The notes under the pieces are model-generated. The model saw only the letters and a program-made list of their open reading frames with translations, had not been told where the DNA came from and made no database searches. This document shows positions 7,328-16,288 of a DNA stretch of 32,664 nucleotides, one piece after another. A program made the position numbers and the translations under genes. The DNA is taken from positions 1 through 32,664 of the forward strand of contig JASMKO010000003.1 in NCBI GenBank assembly GCA_030749225.1. The letters are read 5' to 3'. The stretch comes from Verrucomicrobiota bacterium (lineage in GTDB: Bacteria > Verrucomicrobiota > Verrucomicrobiia > Limisphaerales > UBA1096). The stretch's first letter is position 1, and each line of letters opens with the position of its first letter.

Positions 7328-10300
7328 ATGTTTTGTTTTAAATTACGAACGCTTCATTTGGCTTGGATGGTGTGCCTCGCCCTCGGGTTTGGAAAAGCGT
7401 TTGGCCAGAATCCTCGGGTTCAGATACCCTTTGAGTTGCATGACAAGTCGCTGCGATTGAAGGAGTGGGCAAGGCAGCCGATGTTGCTGAATCCTGTCGC
7501 GTTAAGTTTTGATTACGAGGGACGGCTGTTTGTAGTGGAGACCGCCCGCAGGGGGACGGTGGATATCGACATCCGCGCCCACAAGGAATGGGTCATTGAT
7601 GATCTCTCGAACGAGAACATACCGCAGCTACGCAGGATGTTTCGGACAAAGATGGCGCCTGAACTCAGCGAACAAAACAAATCGTGGCTTGTGGATCGGA
7701 ACGGCGATGGCTCGCATGATTGGAATGACCTCATGTCGGTCAAGGAGCGGATTCATCTGCTGCAGGACACAGACAACGATGGCAGGGCCGATGTCGCGAA
7801 AGTCTTTGCTGAGGGGTTCAACGAGGAGATCAACGGCGTGATGGCCGGCGTCCTCCCGTACCGGGGCGATGTGTTCGCGACGATTTACCCGGACGTCTGG
7901 AAATTGAACGACACCGACGGGGATGGGTACGCGGACAAGCGGGAGGTGTTCTTCCATGGGTTCGGTGTGCACGCCGCGTTTGACGGCCACGATCTGCACG
8001 GGCTGACGGTCGGGCCGGACGGCAAGCTGTATTTTTCCGTCGGCGACAACGGCTTTTCAGTTCGCACTCGCGAGGGTCGTCTGCTCCATCACCCGAACAC
8101 CGGCGGCGTGTTGCGCTGCGACTGGGACGGCAGCGACCTTGAGGTGTTTGCCACCGGGCTCCGCAACGTGCAGGAACTGGCGTTCGACGATTTTGGGAAC
8201 CTGTTCTCGGTGGACAATGATGGCGACATTCGCGAGGAACGCGAGCGGTTCGTGTACATCACCCAGGGGAGCGACTCCGGTTGGAGGTTGAACTGGCAGT
8301 TCAAGAAAGGCGGCTGGCCCGGTCGTACCCAAACGCCCGAGTATTGCCCGTGGATCGATGAAAAACTTTGGCTGCCGCACTGGCCCGGGCAGGCCGCCTA
8401 CATCACGCCGCCGATGAGCGAATTCTCCGTCGGTCCGGGCGGTTTCAAGTATAATCCAGGTACGGCACTGAACGACCGCTACAAGGGCGCGTTTTTCCTT
8501 TGCGAGTTTCCGGTGCAAAAGGTGACCGCATTCAAGACCAAGCCGCAGGGTGCCTATTTCAAAATGGTCGACGAACACATCTTCCTTTTCGGGATGATGG
8601 CCAGCGCGATCAACTTCGGACCGGACGGGTCGCTCTATGTGGCCAACTGGGACGGCAAATGGCAGCCCAATGAACTTGGCAGCATCTGGATGGTCGATGA
8701 CCCGGCGCTCCGAAAATCAGAACAACGCAAACAGGTTGCCGAGTTGCTCCGCGGTGATTTTGCCGATCACACCAATTCGGATCTCGTTAATCTGCTTGCC
8801 CATGCGGATCAACGGATCCGGCTAGAGGCGCAGTTTGAACTGGCCAAGCGCGACCGGTTTGACGAGTTGCTGGGCTTGGCAACCAATCCCAGGGGCGACT
8901 TGCTCGCACGCGTGCACGCGATGTGGGGCCTTAGTCAACTTGCCCCTCACGAGCAACGTGACGAGCGCTTGGTCAAGCGGTTGCCATTTGTAGACAAAGA
9001 CCCCGAGATTCGTGCCCAAGCGGCCAAGTTGGCCGGTACGCGCGCACTGAAATCCGCAGCACCCCGGCTGGTGGACCTGCTACATGATGAGAGTGTCCGT
9101 GTACAATTTCATGCCGCGATGGCGCTTGGCCAAGCGGGCAGCAATGACACGACCTCTCACCTGGTCGCACTTCTGGAGCGCAACAACGACAAGGACGCAT
9201 ATATTCGGCATGCGGCCATCATGGGTCTGGCCGGAGGCGCGCGTTCGGAACAGTTGACCGGGTTGAATACTCACAACTCGGCCGCCGTGCGCGCGGCTGC
9301 GGTAGCCACCCTGCGCCGGCTGAGACACACAGGGGCCAAGGCATTCCTGAATGACGAAAATGAGTGGGTATTGCGCGAGGCCATCAGCGCAATCCACGAC
9401 GACAAATCGATCCTCGAGTCCCTGCCGGCTGTGGCAAATCTGTTGACCGATAGCAGCAACGAACCGGAGGCGATCACGCGCAGACTCCTTAGCGCGAATC
9501 TCCGCGTCGGTCGACCTGAAAACGCGCAGCGCCTAATCGACTACGCGCTGGACACCTCTAACCCGGACGCCATGCGCTCCGAGGCACTGCTTTGCATGCG
9601 GGACTGGAACCGTCGACCATTCGTGGATCGCGTCGAGGGTCGGGTGCGCGCACTCTCCAAGCGCGACGACGGTCTGGCCAGACGCCTGGTGGAGGCGAAC
9701 CTTCAAAAACTTTTCAAAGCGTCCGATGGAGAAGTACTCGCCGAACTGATCCGGCTTTGCGAACGGCTCCAGATCAAACTCGGAGCCGGGCAACTGCTGG
9801 TCATTGCCCAGTCCGATTCACAGGAGTTGGCGGCTCGGATACAGGCAGTACGGTCAGTCACCGGCAAGGAAAATATCATTAGGCAACTGATCGACCTGGC
9901 AAAAAACGAACATTCACAGCTCCAAGTGGCCGCAGTGCGCAAACTCGCCGAGGTTGTGCCCGGTCGGTTCGCGGAAAAACTGTCCGGAGTATGGAGCAAA
10001 CTCAGTGAACCGGCACAACAGGCGTTCCTTTCCCGCCTTGGCAAGGACACGAGTGACAGGGGCAATGAGATTTTAACCAAGGCCTTCGCTTCTCTCCTTG
10101 ATGGCAAACTGCCGAAGGCACTGGAGCTGGATGTTGTGACCGCAGCCAAGGCCCGACAATCCAGGCACCTGAAGCAGCTTCTGAGGCGCTACGAGGCCAG
10201 CCAGCCTGCGCAGGATGGCGTTGCCGAATATCGAGCTACCCTCGCCGGCGGTGATGCCGTGAAAGGGAAACATGTTTACGACAACCACGTTGCTGCACAG

Positions 10301-10663
10301 TGCGTGCGCTGCCACGATGGCGGTGGTAAGGGAAACCAAGTCGGGCCGGAGTTGGCCGGCATCAGCAAACGGGTTGACAAGAACTACCTGCTCCGTTCAC
10401 TTGTCGCCCCGAACACCGAGATCGCGAACGGCTTCGGTGTAACGCTGATTGAACTGGCCAACGGCGACACGCTCATCGGTCGTGTGGGAGACCGAACCGA
10501 TCAGATGCTGACATTGATTCCGCCGCAGGGAGAGCCGGAAAAGATCGCGGTGGATGCGGTCAAAAAAATCACCGAGTCGAACACCTCGGTCATGCCACCG
10601 ATGGGAGCGATCCTGACGAAGCATGAACTCCGCGACTTGATCGCTTACCTCGAAACCCTTTAG
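7328..10663 (+). CDS. secreted PVC-type beta-propeller/HEAT/cytochrome c protein
   Basis: Large exported protein of the membrane-bound-dehydrogenase-like class typical of Pirellula and Verrucomicrobia. The 1111 residues from the ATG at 7328 open with a signal peptide cut near KAFGQ. A sugar-dehydrogenase-like six-blade propeller follows (about residues 40-470), with calcium-loop-like segments DRNGDGSHDWND, DTDNDGRADV and DTDGDGYADK. A HEAT-repeat region covers about 490-950. At the C-terminus a single heme site, CVRCH (Cys992, Cys995, His996), is followed by VGPELAGI and a likely axial methionine in SVMPPMG. A longer frame opens at 7235 inside the ileS fragment, but the signal peptide favours 7328. 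Probably a periplasmic or surface oxidoreductase in polymer breakdown; the substrate is unknown. The gene lies exactly between palindromes at 7240 and 10669. Confidence 0.88.
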   Translation: MFCFKLRTLHLAWMVCLALGFGKAFGQNPRVQIPFELHDKSLRLKEWARQPMLLNPVALSFDYEGRLFVVETARRGTVDIDIRAHKEWVIDDLSNENIPQLRRMFRTKMAPELSEQNKSWLVDRNGDGSHDWNDLMSVKERIHLLQDTDNDGRADVAKVFAEGFNEEINGVMAGVLPYRGDVFATIYPDVWKLNDTDGDGYADKREVFFHGFGVHAAFDGHDLHGLTVGPDGKLYFSVGDNGFSVRTREGRLLHHPNTGGVLRCDWDGSDLEVFATGLRNVQELAFDDFGNLFSVDNDGDIREERERFVYITQGSDSGWRLNWQFKKGGWPGRTQTPEYCPWIDEKLWLPHWPGQAAYITPPMSEFSVGPGGFKYNPGTALNDRYKGAFFLCEFPVQKVTAFKTKPQGAYFKMVDEHIFLFGMMASAINFGPDGSLYVANWDGKWQPNELGSIWMVDDPALRKSEQRKQVAELLRGDFADHTNSDLVNLLAHADQRIRLEAQFELAKRDRFDELLGLATNPRGDLLARVHAMWGLSQLAPHEQRDERLVKRLPFVDKDPEIRAQAAKLAGTRALKSAAPRLVDLLHDESVRVQFHAAMALGQAGSNDTTSHLVALLERNNDKDAYIRHAAIMGLAGGARSEQLTGLNTHNSAAVRAAAVATLRRLRHTGAKAFLNDENEWVLREAISAIHDDKSILESLPAVANLLTDSSNEPEAITRRLLSANLRVGRPENAQRLIDYALDTSNPDAMRSEALLCMRDWNRRPFVDRVEGRVRALSKRDDGLARRLVEANLQKLFKASDGEVLAELIRLCERLQIKLGAGQLLVIAQSDSQELAARIQAVRSVTGKENIIRQLIDLAKNEHSQLQVAAVRKLAEVVPGRFAEKLSGVWSKLSEPAQQAFLSRLGKDTSDRGNEILTKAFASLLDGKLPKALELDVVTAAKARQSRHLKQLLRRYEASQPAQDGVAEYRATLAGGDAVKGKHVYDNHVAAQCVRCHDGGGKGNQVGPELAGISKRVDKNYLLRSLVAPNTEIANGFGVTLIELANGDTLIGRVGDRTDQMLTLIPPQGEPEKIAVDAVKKITESNTSVMPPMGAILTKHELRDLIAYLETL
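9123..9136. repeat. extended palindrome CGCTTGGCCAAGCG
   Basis: Exact 14-base copy in the HEAT region of the cytochrome gene, read as Leu-Gly-Gln. Confidence 0.95.
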
Positions 10664-10668
10664 CTGCG

Positions 10669-10678
10669 CTTGGCCAAG
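10669..10678. repeat. CTTGGCCAAG palindrome, left edge of duplicated segment B
   Basis: Exact copy six bases after the stop codon of the cytochrome gene. Confidence 0.95.
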
Positions 10679-10819
10679 TAAGGTTGAGTAACCGTGAATG
10701 GACACCCATTGGCATGAATTATATTGAACAAATTATATAAACAAATAGATTTCGCCCGTTATGAAAGTATCATCGTTTCGCTATTGATCGACTGTGAGGA
10801 ACCTTAACCTATTTCCGAA

Positions 10820-12343
10820 TTGAAAATACAGTGTCCAACTTGCAATGAATTATTCAAGGCGTCTGGGGATCTCGCAGTCCAGACCATTCCTTGCCCCTAC
10901 TGTAATGCAAGCTTGATCTTATCAGAGTTCGCAGCGCCACAAAAAAGACCGAGCCTGATTATTCGCGTTGCTGCCGGACTATTAGGATTGCTCTTCTTTG
11001 TATTTTCGCTCCTTATGCTTGCGGAAGGCAAGCCGTTGGGATCAGCAGTAGGATTGAGCCTCTTGATAGGAGTTTCGTTTATGCTCTACTTTCTTGGCGG
11101 CCGCCGTTTACTTCAGAAGATCGGTTTCGGATTCCTTTTCCAACCTGTGGGTGGCGGATCTAAGCGAACAGTTGTGGCTAAGGTCGTTCAAGGTGAAGAT
11201 GCCGTCGCCGACCCGGTCGTTGCTGACATTAAGGACATCAACGAGGGCGTGGTCGCATTTCAGCGGCAACTTACCATATTAACTCCCCAGGCATTTCTTA
11301 CTCCGGCCATAGTGGCAATCAACCTCATCGTGTTCACGATCATGATAGCCGCAGGCGTGCATATCATGTCACCCAAGATTGTTGACCTGTTGGCATGGGG
11401 GGCGAACTACGCTCCAAAAACCACAGGCGGAGAGTGGTGGCGACTGGTCACGAGCAACTATCTGCATATTGGCGTCATCCATATCGTATTCAACATGTGG
11501 GTTTTTTGGAGTGCCGGGCGGTTTGTCGAACGACTTTTGGGCAACTTGGGGTTCTTCCTTGTCTATTCATTCTCAGGAGTGGTTGGCGGATTTGCCACTG
11601 TTTTATGGAATCCAGGGGTTGTGAGTGCAGGTGCATCGGGCGCGATTTTTGGAGTGTACGGATGTTTGCTGGCCTTTCTCGCGTTGGGTCGGGGTTCCAT
11701 ACCACTCCCCGTATTGAAGGCTCTGGGCAATAATGCCATTTTCTTTGTCGTTGTGAACGTTCTTTACGGTCTGGGGAATGAGAACGTGGACATGGCCGCA
11801 CATCTTGGCGGTTTGGCGGCGGGCTTCGTCTCCGGGTTGGTTCTCCGAACGCCATTGGACTCGAGCGCATCCAAGAATCGGGGGCGGCGAAACCTGCTGG
11901 TTGGAATTACGGGTGTGTTGGCAATAAGCGCTGGGATGGCGCTGACCGGAAACCGTTATGCGGATATTCAGGAGGAGCTTCGCCAGTTCGGCGGGACTGA
12001 GGAAACAGTAATGGACACATTCAATGAAACGATTCAAAAGGTGCGGACCGGTTCGATGTCCGACGATGCATTCGCGTCCATACTCAGAGAGGAGATCATT
12101 GCACCATGGGATGCGGCGCTGTCTGAATTCGAGAGTGACACGGGGGGGAAACTCCAAAAACTTTCAGAACGCAACAGCGAGTTACATGGCAAATTAGTGA
12201 AATACATGCATCTGCGATTGGAGGCATTTCAGCTTATGCTTGAAGCTGTCGAGGAGGATGACCAGGAGAAGGCAAAACGCGCCAATGCGAAGCTATTGGA
12301 TTCCCAAGCTATTGTGGAATCGTTACGAAAAGGGAGGAATTAG
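10820..12343 (+). CDS. zinc-ribbon rhomboid family intramembrane serine protease, copy B
   Basis: Cleaves membrane proteins within the bilayer; the substrate is unknown. Numbering from the TTG at 10820 gives 507 residues. The N-terminal zinc ribbon (CPTC and CPYC, residues 4-25) is followed by two hydrophobic segments near 50-95 and the rhomboid core from about 155. The core has the EWWRLVTSNYLH loop, HIVFNMW (His221, Asn225), the GASG catalytic Ser273 and MAAHLGG with catalytic His328. The C-terminal ~150 residues are soluble and helical. The codon matching the ATG of copy A is ATT at 10811, with GAGGA ten bases upstream. Initiation is therefore either at the rare ATT or at TTG, which has poor spacing. 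The stop overlaps the ileS stop by four bases (convergent, TTAG). Confidence 0.85.
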   Translation: MKIQCPTCNELFKASGDLAVQTIPCPYCNASLILSEFAAPQKRPSLIIRVAAGLLGLLFFVFSLLMLAEGKPLGSAVGLSLLIGVSFMLYFLGGRRLLQKIGFGFLFQPVGGGSKRTVVAKVVQGEDAVADPVVADIKDINEGVVAFQRQLTILTPQAFLTPAIVAINLIVFTIMIAAGVHIMSPKIVDLLAWGANYAPKTTGGEWWRLVTSNYLHIGVIHIVFNMWVFWSAGRFVERLLGNLGFFLVYSFSGVVGGFATVLWNPGVVSAGASGAIFGVYGCLLAFLALGRGSIPLPVLKALGNNAIFFVVVNVLYGLGNENVDMAAHLGGLAAGFVSGLVLRTPLDSSASKNRGRRNLLVGITGVLAISAGMALTGNRYADIQEELRQFGGTEETVMDTFNETIQKVRTGSMSDDAFASILREEIIAPWDAALSEFESDTGGKLQKLSERNSELHGKLVKYMHLRLEAFQLMLEAVEEDDQEKAKRANAKLLDSQAIVESLRKGRN

Positions 12344-15168
12344 GCGGTGGCCTGATTCACGGCTTCGACGCAGCGAGTGCAGAGGGTGGCGTGGTCGTCG
12401 TGAGAGCCGACGGTGGGTTCCCAGCGCCAGCACCGTTCGCATTTTTCACCGTCGGCGTTGGTGACGGCGACTTGCAACTCCTCGCCGTCGCCCGGCTCGA
12501 GTGCAAGTTGCGAGACGTTGATCAGTTCGCGCAAATCCTCTCCATGCGCTTGGCCAGTCTCGTGTTCACGGCCGGTGCCGGTGAGGGTGACGCAAGCCTC
12601 GAGGCTTTTTCCGATCCGCTTGGCCTGGCGGGCTTCCTCCAGCACCGGAAGGGCGCGTTCGCGAATGGCAAACATCGTCTCCCAGTTGGCGGCCTCCTCT
12701 GCGCTGATGCTAAACTCAAATGGCTCCCAGTCGGACAGGTGCACGCTGCCGGCGCCGAGGTGCGGGATGGCCTCCCACGCCTCGTCGGCGGTGAAGACGA
12801 GCATCGGCGAAAGCATCTTGGCAAAGCCCTGCACGAGCCGGTAAAGCGCGGTCTGCGTCGAGCGGCGGCGCGGCGAGTTGGCTGGCGAGGTGTACAGGCG
12901 ATCCTTCACGGTGTCGTGATAGATTGCCGACAGTTCCACCGCGACAAATTGCGTGATGCGCTGGTAGGCAATGTGAAACTCACACTTGTCAAACGCAGCA
13001 CGGACGTCGGTGTCGAGTTTGGCAAAGGCGTCAAGTATCCAGCGGTCGAGTCCAGTCAATTCGTCGTCGGGAACCGTGTGCTGCGCTGGTTCAAAGTCGT
13101 ACAGGTTACTAAGCTGATAGCGGAGGGCGTTGCGGATGCCTCGGTACGCCTCGGCCACTTTCTTGATGCGCTCCTCGCTGACGGTGATGTCGTTGCGGAA
13201 ATCCTGCGACGCCACCCAGAGTCGGACGATGTCCGCGCCATACTCGCCGACGTATGCCTCGGCGGTCTGCGGCTTGGTGTAGCCGCCGGCCTGTTTGCTC
13301 TTGGAGATTTTTTCGCGGTCGGCGTCGACCATGAAGCCGTGCGTCAGCACGTTGCGATACGGCGCGACGCCGTTGCCGGCCAGCGACAGCAGCAGCGACG
13401 ACTGGAACCAGCCCCGGTGTTGGTCGCTGCCCTCGAGGTAGTAGTCGGCCTGCCACGCGTCAGGCGTGCCGGACTCGGCGTTTGGGCGGCCAAGTTCGTT
13501 GCGCTGCATCAGCACGGCGCGTGAGGAGGAGCCGGAATCGATCCAGACGTCGAGCGTGTCGGTGGACTTGGCCACCGCCTCGGCGCCATCCCAGTCGTCT
13601 GGCTTCACCGCGGCCCAAAGTTCGGCGAAGTCGCGCTCAAACCAGACGTTCGAGCCGTGTTCCTGCACGAGATCGGCGGTGTTGTGGACGATCCGCGCGT
13701 CGAGGATCGGCTCGCCCTGCTTGTCGTAAAACGCCGGGATCGGCACGCCCCACGAGCGCTGCCGCGAGATGCACCAGTCGGGCCGAGACTGAACAGCGCC
13801 CTCGATGCGACTGCGGCCCCAGCCGGGCACCCAGTTGACGCCGTCGATCGCGGCCAGTGCCTTGTCGCGGAAGCCGTTGTGATCGATGTTGACGAACCAT
13901 TGGTCCATTGCGCGGAAGATCACCGGCGTCTTGCTGCGCCAGCAGTGCGGGTAGCTGTGTTCGTAACGCTCCTCGAATGCCAGCTTGTTGTCGGCCTTGA
14001 GTTGCTCGATGACGGCGTCGTTGGCTTCGCAACGGCCTTTGCGCTCGAGAATCTGTTTACCGACGAGCTCGTCGGAAATCTGCTGCTTCTCCGGCAGGTC
14101 TGCCGTGCGGGTGAGACAGCCGGTGTCGTCCACCGGCGAGTAGATCGGCAGGCCGTTCGCGCGGCCGAGGTTGTAATCGTCCTGGCCGTGCCCCGGGGCG
14201 ACATGCACCAGCCCAGTGCCGGCGCTGTCATCAACGAAGGTATCGCCGGCGAACAGCTTTCCGGTGCGGTTGCAGAATGGATGGTGATACTCCATTTCAG
14301 CGAGTTGATCGCCCTGCACCGTGCGTAAAATCTCGAAGTCCCCCGCCCAGCCACATTTCTCGACGACCGTATCGAGCAGCGGCACACTGACGAGCAGCGC
14401 CTCGTTGCCGACGCGGATCAGCTGGTAGTCGAACCGTGAATTATAGGCGACCGCAAGGTTCGCCGGCAGCGTCCACGGTGTGGTCGTCCAGATCAGCAGG
14501 TGCATGTCCGTTTCGCCGACGATCGGGAATTTTACATACACACTTTGGCTGACGTGGTCCTGATACTCCACCTCCGCCTCGGCGAGTGCCGTGCGACAAG
14601 GAATGCTCCAGTAGACCGGTTTCTTGCCGCGGTAAACGAATCCCTTTTCTACCAAGTCGGCGAACAGCCGGAGCTCCTCTGCCTCGTAACCGGGGTTCAG
14701 CGTAAGGTACGGGTTGTCCCATTCGCCAAGCACGCCGAGCCGCTTGAACTGCTCGCGTTGCTTGTCGATAAAGCCAAGCGCGTATTTTTCGCATGCCTTG
14801 CGGATCGTCGCCGGCGTGGCATCGGTATTGCCGTCCTTACGCATCTGCTGCGTGACCTTGAACTCGATCGGCAGACCGTGGCAGTCCCAGCCTGGCACGT
14901 ACGGAACGTGTTTACCGCGCAACGTCTGGTATTTGAGAATGAAGTCCTTGAGGATCTTGTTCAGTGCCGTGCCGATATGCACGTCACCATTGGCGAACGG
15001 GGGACCGTCGTGCAGCAGAAATCGTTCGGTGCCTTCGCGGCGTTTCTGGATCTGCTCGTACAGGCCAGCCGCGTGCCACTTGGCCAAGCGCTCTGGCTCG
15101 CGCTGGACGAGACCGGCGCGCATCGAGAAATCGGTCTGCGGCAGGTTCAATGTTTTTTTGTACTCCAT
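12340..15168 (-). CDS. ileS: isoleucyl-tRNA synthetase
   Basis: Charges tRNA-Ile with isoleucine and edits mischarged valine. It has 942 residues, close to the usual bacterial length, starting MEYKKTLNLPQTDF at the ATG at 15168; the upstream extension to 15249 has no family similarity. The class I signatures are HIGT (residues 64-67, a common variant of HIGH) in GPPFANGDVHIGT, and KISKS (620-624) in place of KMSKS. The editing domain lies at about 200-400. The C-terminal zinc finger has Cys910, Cys913, Cys930 and Cys933 (CERCWRW and CTRC). The last ~210 bases are repeated at 7037-7249. It is divergent from the thioredoxin gene across a 123-base spacer. No T-box leader belonging to this gene is visible in that spacer. 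Confidence 0.97.
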   Translation of the reverse strand: MEYKKTLNLPQTDFSMRAGLVQREPERLAKWHAAGLYEQIQKRREGTERFLLHDGPPFANGDVHIGTALNKILKDFILKYQTLRGKHVPYVPGWDCHGLPIEFKVTQQMRKDGNTDATPATIRKACEKYALGFIDKQREQFKRLGVLGEWDNPYLTLNPGYEAEELRLFADLVEKGFVYRGKKPVYWSIPCRTALAEAEVEYQDHVSQSVYVKFPIVGETDMHLLIWTTTPWTLPANLAVAYNSRFDYQLIRVGNEALLVSVPLLDTVVEKCGWAGDFEILRTVQGDQLAEMEYHHPFCNRTGKLFAGDTFVDDSAGTGLVHVAPGHGQDDYNLGRANGLPIYSPVDDTGCLTRTADLPEKQQISDELVGKQILERKGRCEANDAVIEQLKADNKLAFEERYEHSYPHCWRSKTPVIFRAMDQWFVNIDHNGFRDKALAAIDGVNWVPGWGRSRIEGAVQSRPDWCISRQRSWGVPIPAFYDKQGEPILDARIVHNTADLVQEHGSNVWFERDFAELWAAVKPDDWDGAEAVAKSTDTLDVWIDSGSSSRAVLMQRNELGRPNAESGTPDAWQADYYLEGSDQHRGWFQSSLLLSLAGNGVAPYRNVLTHGFMVDADREKISKSKQAGGYTKPQTAEAYVGEYGADIVRLWVASQDFRNDITVSEERIKKVAEAYRGIRNALRYQLSNLYDFEPAQHTVPDDELTGLDRWILDAFAKLDTDVRAAFDKCEFHIAYQRITQFVAVELSAIYHDTVKDRLYTSPANSPRRRSTQTALYRLVQGFAKMLSPMLVFTADEAWEAIPHLGAGSVHLSDWEPFEFSISAEEAANWETMFAIRERALPVLEEARQAKRIGKSLEACVTLTGTGREHETGQAHGEDLRELINVSQLALEPGDGEELQVAVTNADGEKCERCWRWEPTVGSHDDHATLCTRCVEAVNQATA
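15079..15088. repeat. CTTGGCCAAG palindrome
   Basis: Exact copy at codons 28-30 of ileS, read as Leu-Ala-Lys. Confidence 0.95.
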
Positions 15169-15265
15169 TGTGGGAACCGGCCCGGGCGGGCAGGCGCGGC
15201 AACCTACCAGCCCGCTTGGCCAAAGGCAAAAGCAGAAACAGCCCGGCATGGTTGACTTGACTGAG

Positions 15266-15275
15266 CTTGGCCAAG
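15266..15275. repeat. CTTGGCCAAG palindrome, intergenic
   Basis: Exact copy between the divergent ileS and thioredoxin genes; a one-mismatch copy lies at 15215-15224 in the same spacer. Confidence 0.95.
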
Positions 15276-15291
15276 CAGTACGGTCTGCGGC

Positions 15292-15828
15292 GTGAAGAAT
15301 CGCTTCGTACGATACACGTTCATATCACTAATTCTCGTTGGCACTACGATTTTCCTGTCCGCCGAGGAACCCAGGCTGGAAAACAGCAAACAGCGAGCCA
15401 CTGTCACCGGGCTGCACGGCAAGCCTGCGCCCAAGCTGGCACTCACCCAATGGCTGAATACCGAGGGTGGCAAGGCGCCGGACACCAAGGGTAAAATCGT
15501 TGTGCTCGACTTTTGGGCGACATGGTGCGGTCCCTGCATTGCGTCCATTCCCAAGACCAATAAGCTGCGCAAAAAGTATGCCGACAAGGGCGTGGTCGTC
15601 ATTGGCGTCTGCGCTTCACGCGGCGGCGAGAAAATGAAGCAGACCGCGGAGCAGCACGGCATCGAGTACCCGATTGCGCTCGACGCAGATGGAAAAGTGG
15701 TCAGTGCCTATGCCGTCAACAGTTACCCAGACTATTACATTATTGGCAGTGACGGCAAGCTGCGCTGGGGCGACATAGCCAACGCCGATGTCGAGAAGGC
15801 CATCGAACATTTGTTGGCGGAGAAATAG
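15292..15828 (+). CDS. exported TlpA/ResA-like thioredoxin-fold protein
   Basis: Probable periplasmic thiol-disulfide reductant or peroxiredoxin-like protein. The 178 residues start at a GTG (15292) with a clear signal peptide (MKNRFVRYTFISLILVGTT, ending near SAEE). The active site is WCGPC (Cys79, Cys82) in VVLDFWATWCGPCIASIPK, and a cis-proline-like segment VNSYPDYYIIGSDG follows near 145. No ribosome-binding site is obvious. It is followed four bases later by the DUF5069 gene, whose GGAGA ribosome site lies inside the end of this gene, so the two are probably co-translated. The family includes cytochrome c maturation and general redox members; which applies here is not evident. Confidence 0.88.
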   Translation: MKNRFVRYTFISLILVGTTIFLSAEEPRLENSKQRATVTGLHGKPAPKLALTQWLNTEGGKAPDTKGKIVVLDFWATWCGPCIASIPKTNKLRKKYADKGVVVIGVCASRGGEKMKQTAEQHGIEYPIALDADGKVVSAYAVNSYPDYYIIGSDGKLRWGDIANADVEKAIEHLLAEK

Positions 15829-15832
15829 TTCC

Positions 15833-16255
15833 ATGAGCGACACGATTTATCCGAGAAGCCCTTACGAGATCATGGACGGCTGGGTGCACCTACCGCGCCT
15901 TGTCGATAAAATCCGGCTGTACAAGGCCGGTCAATTGCATGAGGACTACCAGCCGAACTACCTACACAAAGGGTTTGATCTGGCCTGGTTCAAGGCCAGC
16001 GGTGTCGAGCCGGACACGCTCGTCGAGGTCGTTAAAAACTCAATTACCGACGGACAGGTTAGCGACTGGGTCAAGGCCAACGTGCGCGTCCCCGATGAGA
16101 CCAAGGCGGCGCTGCGCGACGACTTGCTGAGCTACGGCACCGAGGGCGCCCTGCTCGAGCGGCTCATCCAGCGCAAGGCCGAGTCCGGCCTGCAGGACCG
16201 AGATGACATCCGCTGCATGTTCGACTACATCGACGCCGACGAGGGTCGGGGCTGA
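15833..16255 (+). CDS. DUF5069 family protein
   Basis: A 140-residue cytoplasmic protein of unknown function. It starts MSDTIYPRSPYEIMDGWVHL at the ATG 15833, with GGAGA eleven bases upstream in the end of the thioredoxin gene. The segment YPRSPYEIMDGWVHLPRLVDKIRLYKAG is the conserved core I associate with DUF5069. No signal peptide or membrane segment is seen; the protein is rich in charged residues and probably all helical. A frame from 15788 is an overlap artefact. It converges with rnhC across 33 bases containing a degenerate palindrome (TTGGGCCAAG). Confidence 0.75.
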   Translation: MSDTIYPRSPYEIMDGWVHLPRLVDKIRLYKAGQLHEDYQPNYLHKGFDLAWFKASGVEPDTLVEVVKNSITDGQVSDWVKANVRVPDETKAALRDDLLSYGTEGALLERLIQRKAESGLQDRDDIRCMFDYIDADEGRG

Positions 16256-16288
16256 AATCGTTGGGCCAAGCGGATAATGTGCCTACCC

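Larger units (their letters stand above)
10667..12558. repeat. duplicated segment, copy B (rhomboid gene plus ileS 3' end)
   Basis: Partner of 5357-7250. The left end is the exact palindrome at 10669-10678, six bases after the stop of the cytochrome gene. The right end is a palindrome with two changes (CTTGGCCAGT, 12549-12558) inside ileS. Here the ileS part is continuous with a full synthetase gene, so this is the resident locus and copy A is the displaced one. Confidence 0.9.

Noticed and set aside
15169-15291. A T-box or other riboswitch upstream of ileS
   Set aside because: The 123-base spacer lacks a T-box consensus and specifier/antiterminator structure; it mainly holds palindrome copies.
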